From Hyalella azteca (Eukaryota; Arthropoda; Malacostraca; Amphipoda; Hyalellidae): a stretch of 64,000 nucleotides of DNA. The notes under the pieces are model-generated. The model was not told the origin of the DNA, ran no database searches, and saw nothing but the letters and a program-made list of their open reading frames with translations. The stretch is taken from assembly GCF_000764305.2 (NCBI RefSeq), contig NW_025946789.1:124001-188000 (forward strand), in the 5' to 3' direction. Shown here in pieces: positions 56,405 through 64,000 of the stretch. A program made the translations under genes and the position numbers. Each line of letters begins with the position of its first letter. Position 1 is the stretch's first letter.

Positions 56405-56641
56405 CGCAAGCAACAGCACAATTCAGCCCTCAGCAGCAGCACAATTCAGCCCTCAGCAGCAGCACAATTCAGCCCTCAGCAGCAGCACAATTCAACCCTC
56501 AGCGGCAACACAGTTCAGCCCTCAGCAGCAGCACAGTTCAGCCCTCAGCAGCAGCACAATTCAACCCTCAGCAGCAGCACAGTTCAGCCCTCAGCAGCAG
56601 CACAATTCAGCCCTCAGCAGCAGCACAGTTCAGCCCTCAGC
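56405..56641. repeat. 23-bp CAG-containing minisatellite, about 10 units, ending at a gap
   Basis: Units of CAGCAGCAGCACAATTCAGC plus CCT, with AATTCA/AGTTCA variants. The unknown base at 56642 follows directly, so the array is of uncertain length. The Ser/Gln-rich frame through it (56382-56666) crosses the gap and is rejected. Confidence 0.95.
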
Positions 56642-56642
56642 N

Positions 56643-56866
56643 TCTAGGCCTATTATAAATCTCTAGGCCTATTATAAATCTCTAGGCCTATTATAAATCT
56701 CTAGGCCTATTATAAATCTCTAGGCCTATTATAAATCTCTAGGCCTATTATAAATCTCTAGGCCTATTATAAATCTCTAGGCCTATTATAAATCTCTAGG
56801 CCTATTATAAATCTCTAGCCCTATTATAAATCTCTTGGCCTATTATAAATCTCTAGGCCTATTATG
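56643..56866. repeat. 19-bp minisatellite, about 12 units
   Basis: Units of TCTAGGCCTATTATAAATC, very homogeneous apart from TCTAGCC and TCTTGGCC variants near the right end. Confidence 0.95.
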
Positions 56867-57233
56867 ACACGAAGGCGAATTACGTGAGCCACAACGGAGG
56901 CTTTTAGGTGGCCAACGATGAAACGAAAATATGACATCGATCCAATTAGGAAGAGACGACCATGCAGGAACTGTAAGCTACAGTATGTTGTTGGAAGAAA
57001 CTATACATACGTAGATAAAGAGGCTTACAGAAAAGTTTCAATTCATGTAACAGTTGTTATAAAAATACTTTAGGGAAAGAAATGCTGTCTAAAATCTGCT
57101 ATAAATGTATTGATGAGAAGAAATGAGATTTAGGAACGAAATCTCTGTTGTATTATCACTGCCTGTCGTGTGAGTACGCTGTGTAATTAATATATCTTAT
57201 CTAGTGCTTCAATTTTATGTTATTGTAGTCCAG

Positions 57234-57377
57234 AGGCCATACTTTCAAAACTCGCTAAGTAAACGTAAGTACTTACGCTCTATTTTCTTGTCTATGATTG
57301 GTGGATTTGGCTTGAAAGGCCGTCAATGATTGGCTGATGAACTTACGATCTCTAAACTTTTTTTGAAAGTATAGGCC
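57234..57377 (-). mobile_element. 146-bp MITE family, copy 3
   Basis: Same orientation as copy 2. The outermost Gs are mutated at the left (AGAGGCCATACTTTCAAAA), the right end is TTTTTGAAAGTATAGGCCC. Confidence 0.85.
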
Positions 57378-57816
57378 CTGGTCATAATTTAACAAACTGA
57401 AAATAACTTCATAAAATTGCAAGTATACGCTGACTCTTTACTATCAACATGCGAGGTCCAAATTAAGTCAATGTCAAATGAGATACAGCATAGGTAGGCT
57501 GAACAATTTATGGCGATAACTAGAATAGAAATCATGTGTTGAAGTTGTAACCATGAATAAAAAATTTTCGCAATCGAGCAACGAAAAATAAACAAAATCC
57601 AGACGGGAAATAAAACAGGGCGGCAAATGAAGCTCGTGGGCAAACACTGCTCACGGGAGCAGTAAATCACGCTTGCAAAATAAGCCATTGGTTTTATAAC
57701 AGTTTTACGAGCCGAGGAAACCGTGACCGCAAACACCGATGCCGGCGAGCTTTACGATGAGACGGCGCGTCAAAACTTCGTTGCCAGTTACGTCGAACTT
57801 GAATAAAAAAATTAAA
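57378..57816. other. Intergenic, weak frame only
   Basis: A 115-codon minus-strand frame (57389-57736) is Cys/Ile/Ser-rich with no motif. Not called. Confidence 0.35.
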
Positions 57817-57990
57817 TGCAGTGATAGTGCATTTAATAATAGTGCATGGGTGCAGTGATAATAATGTATGGGTGCAGTGATAATAATGTACAAGTACAGC
57901 GATAATAGTGCATGGGTGCAGTGATAATAGTGCATGGGTGCAGTGATAATAGTGCATGGGTGCAGTGATAATAGTGTATGGGTGCAGTGA
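57817..57990. repeat. 22-bp minisatellite, about 8 units
   Basis: Units of TGATAATAGTGCATGGGTGC plus AG, with AATGTATGG and AATGTACAAG variants. Confidence 0.95.
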
Positions 57991-58159
57991 TAAGATGCGT
58001 TAAGAAGAAAGCTTATCAATATGCAAAATCTAATAATTAATTGGCAGTAAATGTAGGATATCGACTCCCATATTAGTTTATATGTACAAGAGGCCGCCTA
58101 TAATCAATACGGGAGTTGAAATAGGTTAGGTTAATCAGAGCAAAATATGTTGAGAAGCC

Positions 58160-58490
58160 GACATGAGGGAATGGAGGGGAAAGTTTGGATGAGAGGTTCA
58201 TGAAGAAGGAGGGAAGGAGAGAGAAGGACATGAGGGAGAGAGGAAAGGAAGTAGTAACACAAGTGAGAAGGAGGGAGGGAGGGAGGGGAGTAGGGAGGGA
58301 GGAATGACGGGAATAGCACAAGAAGGAGGGAAGTAGGGAGGGAGGTAGTAACACAAGAGAGAGGGGAGTAAGGAGGGAGGGAGGGACCTCATGGCCTGGG
58401 GGGGACAAGGGAAGGGGAGGGGACCAAGCAGGACGGAGAGGGAACAGCCGAGGGGAGGAAGAAGTGAAGATCAGTGGGAGGTGAGGGTAG
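58160..58490 (+). repeat. Purine-rich GGGAGGAA tract
   Basis: Imperfect repeats of GGAGGGAGGGAGG, GTAGTAACACAAG and GAAGGAGGG on the plus strand. The Pro/Ser/Leu-rich minus-strand frames here are composition artefacts. Confidence 0.75.
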
Positions 58491-58492
58491 TT

Positions 58493-58845
58493 GAAAATAT
58501 TTGGTTAAAATAAGTACAATATCCTTTCAATAAACTGAGAAAATATTTGGATAAAATAAGTAATACCCTTGCAATAAACTGAGAAGAATATTTAGATAAA
58601 ATAAGTAATACCCTTGCAGTAAACTGAGAAAATATTTAGTTAAAATAAGTAATACCCTTGCAATAAACTGAGATATTATTAGGTTAAAATAAGTAGAATC
58701 CGTGCAATAAACTGATAAAATATTAGGATAAAATAAGTAGAATCCGTGAAATAAACTGAGAAAATATTAGGATAAAATAAGTAGAATCCGTGAAATAAAC
58801 TAAGAAATTATATGGTTAAAATAAGTAATATCCCTGCAATAAACT
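58493..58845. repeat. About 45-bp minisatellite, 8 units
   Basis: Units of GAAAATATTTGGATAAAATA followed by AGTAATACCCTTGCAATAAACTGA. A block of middle units (58680-58800) shares the variant AGTAGAATCCGTG. Confidence 0.95.
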
Positions 58846-59168
58846 GTGGAAAACGTAAACAGTAAAAAATTTAAGCTTGGTAGAGGAAAAAGAAGCTTTA
58901 ATCTCTTCGTGAGAAGGAGCGAATGAAAAGTTGAAATAGACAGAAATAATCTTAATTAACACAAGAAGTGACATAAAAATAACATCTAACGAAGCTCATC
59001 ATCCCAATATCGAGGAAGAATTTTTTACAGGGAACAAAATGGCGTCCCGGCGCCTATTTCCCAAGAAATGAAGTTGTGTATGGAAATCGCGCTCGTCTTA
59101 AGGCCGCTACCGAGCACAGGGCAATTTGGCCGCCCCGAAGTCTGGCCGCTGGAGCGTCAAATCAGAGA

Positions 59169-59524
59169 ATTGCGATGGCATGAAATTAGCATAGGCACAT
59201 GGCTCGTACACTGAGACTCTGCAATACATTATCGCCATATATATACATACAATACATACATATAATTGCGATGGCATGAAATTAGCATAGGCACATGGCT
59301 CGCACACTGAGACTCTGCAATACATTATCGCCATATACATACATACAATACATACATATAGTTGCGATGGCATGAAATTAGCATAGGCACATGGCTCGTA
59401 CAGCGAGACTCTGCAATACATTATCGCCATATACATACATACAATACATACATATAGTTGCGATGGCATGAAATTAGCATAGGCACATGGCTCGTACACT
59501 GAGACTCTGCAATACATTATCGCC
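59169..59524. repeat. 96/97-bp tandem repeat, about 3.7 units, open frame on minus strand
   Basis: Units start TTGCGATGGCATGAAATTAG at 59169, 59266, 59362 and 59458. Each includes a TATACATACATACAATACAT stretch. 96 bp is 32 codons, so a minus-strand frame (59517-59107) of 136 codons repeats MYCRVSVYEPCAYANFMPSQ plus a hydrophobic YVCIVCMYMAI segment. This is a Cys/Tyr/Met-rich peptide of unlikely function. One unit differs by 1 bp within the flanks only. Confidence 0.9.
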
Positions 59525-59594
59525 TGGAGACTTTGGGAGGCAGATGCAATGAATTATTCTTCGAGGAATATTGTAGTGTTAAATTCATTTTAAA

Positions 59595-59850
59595 GCTAAG
59601 TGTTTCGAGAAGGCTCTTGCTAATTAAATGTTTCGAGGAGGCTTATTTAAACACTTAGAGAGAAGGCTCTTGTTAAGAGTTTCGAGAAGGAATTTCCAAT
59701 TAAATGTTTCGAGAAGGCTCTTGCTAAGTATTTCAATATTTCAAGAAAGCTCTTGCTAAGAGTTTTGAGAAGGCTCTTGCTGAGAGTTTCGAGAAGGCTC
59801 TTGTTAAGCGCTTCGAGAAAGCTCATGCTAAGTATTTCGAGGAGGCCTAT
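59595..59850. repeat. Degenerate 24-27-bp repeat of TTTCGAGAAGGCTCTTGCTA
   Basis: About eight irregular units between 59595 and 59850, with several indels; TTTCGAGAAGGCTCTTG is the most stable part. Confidence 0.85.
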
Positions 59851-60510
59851 GCTCTAAAATTATAGAAACTGAACGATAATTAATATAATAAAGATATTAG
59901 CGTGAGAAACTTGATACATTGGGACATGCATCATTTCCACTTAATGTTTTGGAAAAGGCATCACTTATTTTACATAGGAAATAGTACACCCTAAAATAGA
60001 CGTACCTATACGTGATGCGTAACTACGTTTGGCTTCCGTGATATTTGTCAGTGTTCGTTCGTTCCAGTCATTTTAATTCAATTAAATTTTAAATTTAAGT
60101 AATTTTTACAATGACAGCAACGTTGATGGCTCGGGAGTAGAACGGGTCACAATTTATCCAACCGAATTAATAGCGAATCCCGAATTTTGAAATTTATAAA
60201 CTATATTTCTTTTGTAGACCGGGAGTTTAGGAATATAAAATGTAGGGTAGGTTTTAATGGTTTAAACTTATTGTTTATATCTTGATTAGATGAATTTGAG
60301 ATTCTTGTAATCGTTCTAAATTAGTGGAAATTGTAAAAATTCAGGCCAAACTAAAATCATGAGTAATCTTCATAAATCTTAATAAAATAAAAAATTAACA
60401 AGTTAGATTACAATGCTAAAAAAATTACTTACCATTCATTGATTCAGTAACAAGGATAACATTATTTGTTTTCAATTGTCGACAAGCATTGGAAAAGTAG
60501 CCAATTCGGC
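59851..60510. other. Intergenic, no supported gene
   Basis: AT-rich, nothing recognised. Confidence 0.45.
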
Positions 60511-60630
60511 AATTTAATGAACGCAAATGAACACTTCTAATTTAATTTGAACATAAATGGACATTTTCGATTTAATTTGAACATAAATGAACAATTTTTA
60601 CATTTAATTCGAACACAAATGAACAACTTT
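60511..60630. repeat. 30-bp repeat, about 4 units
   Basis: Units of TTTAATTTGAACATAAATGA followed by ACATTTTCGA, diverged. Confidence 0.85.
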
Positions 60631-60736
60631 ACTTAATCAATTTATAGAAAATGAGATGGCCTAATAACAAGCGAGCAGAATGGAACTAAAAAACACTGAG
60701 TGGTCCTATTGTTCCTAAACTATTGTTCAGCGTTCT

Positions 60737-60882
60737 GGGCCCATACTTTCAAAAAAAGTTAAGAGATCGTAAGTTCATCAGCCAATCATTGACGGCCTCT
60801 CAAGCAAAATCCACCAATCATAGACAGGAAAATAGAACGTAAGTACTTACGTTCACTTAGCGAGTTTTGAAAGTATGGCCCC
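60737..60882 (+). mobile_element. 146-bp MITE family, copy 4
   Basis: Same orientation and length as copy 1 and the closest to it. Ends GGGCCCATACTTTCAAAA and TTTTGAAAGTATGGCCCC are intact. A GTTCAGCG-rich irregular repeat flanks it on both sides (60725-60736 and 60930-61010), so it probably inserted into that repeat. Confidence 0.9.
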
Positions 60883-60929
60883 AGAGCTGCTGAGTGTTCT
60901 CACGCACTGAACCACTGAACTATTAGCGC

Positions 60930-61010
60930 TGTTCAGTGTTGCTACGCATTGGACCACTGAACTATTGTTCAGCGTTCAGCGCTGTTCAGCGTTCAGCGCT
61001 GTTTAGTGTC
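60930..61010. repeat. Irregular GTTCAGCG repeat
   Basis: Words GTTCAGCGTTCAGCGCTGTT recur. Related words (CTATTGTTCAGCGTTC) lie just left of the MITE. Confidence 0.7.
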
Positions 61011-61090
61011 GTGTGTGGTGGTTATGATATGAAAATCGTACATGCTTGAAATGCTCAACACTTTATTATTTTTTGCAGTGATAATAGTGC

Positions 61091-61143
61091 AAATAATAGA
61101 TTAATATTCCAAATAATAGATTAATATTCCAAATAATAGATTA
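61091..61143. repeat. 20-bp repeat, 2.7 units
   Basis: AAATAATAGATTAATATTCC repeated almost perfectly. Confidence 0.9.
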
Positions 61144-61747
61144 TTTGGAAGTGCAATGACGTAACTCTTGTTTGTTGGGCTCATATATATAGTTGCCATG
61201 CTGTACACGGCAGTCGTTTATAGTCGGCGAATAAAATCTCATACTAAAAATTATGAAATCTATTACGACAATCTGCATATGAGGTGTTTTTTAGGACATT
61301 CTTTGAGAAGCGAGGTCTGACTCGCGTAGGTCTGATTTGAGGTCTGAGGATTTCGTGAAAGGAATTTGTAAGTTTCCCTCTCGAAAATTTATATTTCTGG
61401 CAAAATTAATAGAAAATAAACACTTTTACTTCGTCCCTGTAAACTTGCAATAATATTAATAATATACCAGAGTTATAGCTGCTGTCCACCGTCTTTCCGA
61501 TAAAAAATCTTGCATACTAATTTCTAGGTGAGAATGTACCAGTGTTAAAGAAGAAACCCATGCCTCATTCGCCTTATAAATTACAGATTTGAAAAATTTT
61601 AGTCAAACCTAAAAAGATTTAATTATTTTAGTGCTTCCACTCTCAGAATTAAATTACAGAAAAGAATTAACAAGCAGTGTATCAAAGTGAAGGTTTTTGA
61701 GAAGAAAGAGCCTGAAGTAGCTTGCCTTGCAAATAAATAAGAAAAAA
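61144..61747. other. Intergenic, no supported gene
   Basis: AT-rich, nothing recognised. Confidence 0.45.
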
Positions 61748-61885
61748 ATATAACTCAGTACTCACTGCAGTGAGTGACAGAGAGAGCGCATTTTCTCGTC
61801 GACGAAAACATGAAGTCACGGACGAACAGACGGACGGACATAACGAGCACAATAGCGCAATTTTCCATGAATGAGAAAATGCGCT
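61748..61885 (+). mobile_element. GACA-core inverted-repeat element, copy 4
   Basis: A complete copy with ATATAACTCAGTA at the left, CACTGCAGTGAGTGACAGAG, AGCGCATTTTCTCGTCGACG, a short GACGGACG core, and AATGAGAAAATGCGCT at the right. Confidence 0.8.
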
Positions 61886-62153
61886 TAAGAGTCAGTTTCA
61901 CTCACGATACGACGAAATGAGAATGTTGGCCATAGTGAAATGGGCAAATAATTATTCAAATTATGGTAGAGGTTATCGCAGTATAATGGTGCCGCTGCAG
62001 GTCTCATTACGCAGCGACAGATGCCGAGACCGATAAGACTTTACACGGAAATTTACTGGAGGCTAAAAAGTGCAAGGCTAGTGTCTGACTTAATTCAGTA
62101 GGGAAGTGTTATTTTTAGGCAGATAGTAAGAGTTTTAAAAATGTATGCTTAAT

Positions 62154-62299
62154 TAGCGCATTTTCTCATTTATGGAAAAAATGCACTGTTGTGCTCGCCA
62201 TGTCCGTCTGTCTGTCTGTCCGTCCGTCCGTGACCTCAAGTTTTCGTCGACGAGAAAATGCGCTCTCTGTCACTCACTGCAGTGAGTACTGAGTTATAT
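62154..62299 (-). mobile_element. GACA-core inverted-repeat element, copy 5
   Basis: A complete copy in inverse orientation, only 270 bp from copy 4. The two copies face each other as a large inverted pair. The terminal AGCGCATTTTCTCATTTATG and internal CGTCGACGAGAAAATGCGCT are both perfect. Confidence 0.8.
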
Positions 62300-62344
62300 T
62301 TTTTTGAGAATAATGGGTGGTAAGAATCGCTTGGCGGTTAGCGA

Positions 62345-62490
62345 TAGTTTCCTTCAAGTGGAAAGGGTCAATAGGGTCAATTCAATAGGGTCAAAAGGTC
62401 ACTGTTAGGGTCAATAGAACTTAATAAGACTGTTATCGCTTGAAGTCGCAGCAGTGCAATGTAAACCTCAATAGAACTAAATAAGATTGT
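62345..62490. repeat. AATAGGGTCA words and a 55-bp diverged duplication
   Basis: AATAGGGTCAATTC recurs at 62360-62420. AATAGAACTTAATAAGACTG (62417) recurs with changes at 62470. Confidence 0.6.
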
Positions 62491-63225
62491 TATTCCTGAG
62501 CATTACGGCGAGCAGGGAACAAACTTGTTCGCTTATCGCACATTCCCCAGCCATCGTTACCAGCTATATATATCAGCCACCGATCTCTCCTATAGTAGGA
62601 TAAAATAAATTGCGTTTTTCGACTACCATTTGGGAGAATATAGTAGCAATAAGCTTTTGCAGGGTGACTTCTATGAAATTTTTTTTTGCTCCTGAATGCC
62701 CTCAAATTAGTATTACAAAAAGAGCAAAATTCTGAATATTTTATTGGAAAAAAGACTCGTGATTATAATACGTTTTTTAGGAATAAGTTAATTAATACGT
62801 TCAGGACACATAGAGAAAATTATGATAATATATTTTAATGTTTTTTAAATACCTACTCAATATTCTCCGGCAAAAAAATGATAGATAATGGTAACAAATG
62901 CACCTGAAAACCACAAATAAAATATTAAGTAAGATTCATTTTCCCGAAGATAATTATTGTTCAGTGAAAGGGACGAATTGACAATGAATAATAGTAAGGC
63001 CATAATCACAGTGAATTATGAATGACATCTCATTTTCGTCATTAACATCATTCGAATTTAGGACAAAGCTTCACGGCAGCAATGACGGAGAACGTTGCGA
63101 TGGAGTTACTGTACACAACAAAACTAATACAAAACGAAGCAATATATAAACCTGCGCTGCATTAATTGTTGACCAGAAAATGACGCTCATGCGAGAACAC
63201 GTACAACGAACGAGCTTCATATGAG
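62491..63225. other. Intergenic, weak frame only
   Basis: A minus-strand frame of 71 codons (62490-62705) begins with a basic segment and has no motif. The rest is AT-rich. Confidence 0.35.
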
Positions 63226-63675
63226 GCAGCACGCTAGAGCTCACGAGTTTTAGCCATGGTTGAACTATATACTACTAGTTCAACTATAAACTAGCTCAAC
63301 CATGTTGAACTACTATATATGCTTGATACTACTAGTTCAACTATATACTAGTTCAACCATGAGTTCTAGCAGCACGCTAGAGGTCACGAGTTTTAGCCAT
63401 GGATGAACTATATACTACTAGTTCAACTATAAACTAGTTCAACCATGTTGAACTACTATATATACTTGATACTACTAGTTCAACTATATACTAGTTCAAC
63501 CATGAGTTCTAGCAGCACGCTAGAGCTCACGAGTTTTAGCCATGGTTGAACTATATACTACTAGTTCAACTATAAACTAGTTCAATCATGTTGAACTACT
63601 ATATATACTTGATACTACTAGTTCAACTATATACTAGTTCAACCATGAGTTCTAGCAGCACGCTAGAGGTCACGT
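63226..63675. repeat. 143-bp satellite, 3 units, with six GTTGAAC/GTTCAAC heptamers each
   Basis: Units start GCAGCACGCTAGAG at 63226, 63369 and 63512, with a partial fourth at 63655: the period is exactly 143 bp. Odd units read GAGCTCACG, even ones GAGGTCACG, suggesting a 286-bp higher-order repeat. Within each unit GTTGAAC and its reverse complement GTTCAAC occur six times in the order R F F R F F, separated by TA-rich spacers (TATATACTACTA, TATAAACTA, CAT). These form several nested inverted repeats. Confidence 0.95.
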
Positions 63676-64000
63676 TCATGTGTCTGATGCGGCACAGTAT
63701 AAGAGGATCATAATGGATTTCCTCCGTGCTATTGCTTGGCTTGAGAGTTATAGTTATGAATCTGATCAGACGTAGACGGGATCATTCATGTTCAGATATG
63801 ACAGGCTCTGAAATGAATGAGGATAATCACTCAGAGTGAATAAGTTTATTTAAATACGTTAATTCTTTAAATAACAATCGTAAGGCGTTTTACACCATTA
63901 GGAGTCACATAAATCTGGTCCTAGAATCAAAATTTCAGAAAAGAAAATAATATAAACCTATTATAGTTTATATACTAATGTTTCCCGTTGGACGTTTTAG
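63676..64000. other. Intergenic, no supported gene
   Basis: Nothing recognised up to the end of the window. Confidence 0.45.

Noticed and set aside
56382..56666. Ser/Gln-rich frame that could suggest a polyglutamine protein
   Set aside because: Encoded by the 23-bp array and crosses an assembly gap.
58073..58408. Pro/Ser/Leu-rich minus-strand frames
   Set aside because: Composition artefact of a GGGAGGAA tract.

Overview
This window looks like nuclear DNA from an animal, most likely an arthropod and possibly a crustacean. It is strongly AT-rich, coding-poor and without operons. It holds the 3' end of a CR1/L2-type LINE reverse transcriptase, pieces of a lysine-tRNA-primed LTR retroelement, several families of short inverted-repeat (MITE-like) elements, and an exceptional density of unrelated tandem repeats. 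The species cannot be named from the sequence. Two single-N gaps (48671, 56642) both lie in tandem arrays, so it is a draft assembly.

No complete gene can be supported. The best coding candidates are a Ser/Pro-rich reading frame at 541-1092 (-), a possible 3'-terminal exon at 37169-37509 (+) with a good splice acceptor and a downstream AATAAA, a Leu-rich frame at 13739-14203 (-), and weaker frames at 2327-2686 (-), 40278-40523 (-), 41683-41919 (-) and 46562-46849 (-). A TATA box with a possible short first exon lies at 42595-42830 (+). Only the LINE remnant at 23436-23587 is recognised as a protein family.

Layout. 1-9 kb: a Ser/Pro-rich ORF, a LINE 3' tail whose TTCTA repeat has expanded to about 130 bp, a 64/67-bp minisatellite and a GC-rich block resembling an LTR promoter/poly(A) region. 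9-22 kb: a 99-bp duplication, 20-bp and 17-bp arrays, a hairpin, an inverted-repeat MITE (19450-19662), a 48-bp pyrimidine-rich array and an 11-bp array bracketed by 35-bp direct repeats. 22-29 kb: a 104-bp duplication, a 34-bp array abutting the LINE 3' end, many short arrays, the first copy of the 146-bp MITE and a truncated LTR end. 32-42 kb: the most complex mobile region, with an LTR-element leader and primer-binding site, a fold-back repeat, a 2,043-bp terminal-inverted-repeat element carrying a tRNA-Ala-like sequence, and a 518-bp solo LTR. 42-64 kb: four more copies of a GACA-containing element, three more copies of the 146-bp MITE, and about fifteen minisatellites, ending in a 143-bp satellite packed with GTTGAAC heptamers.

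The window is best read as intergenic or intronic DNA shaped by transposon insertion and slippage. I do not see a new multi-gene system. The main points of interest are how mobile elements and tandem arrays are joined: LINE tail to microsatellite, LTR end to minisatellite, and DNA elements inserted within arrays.
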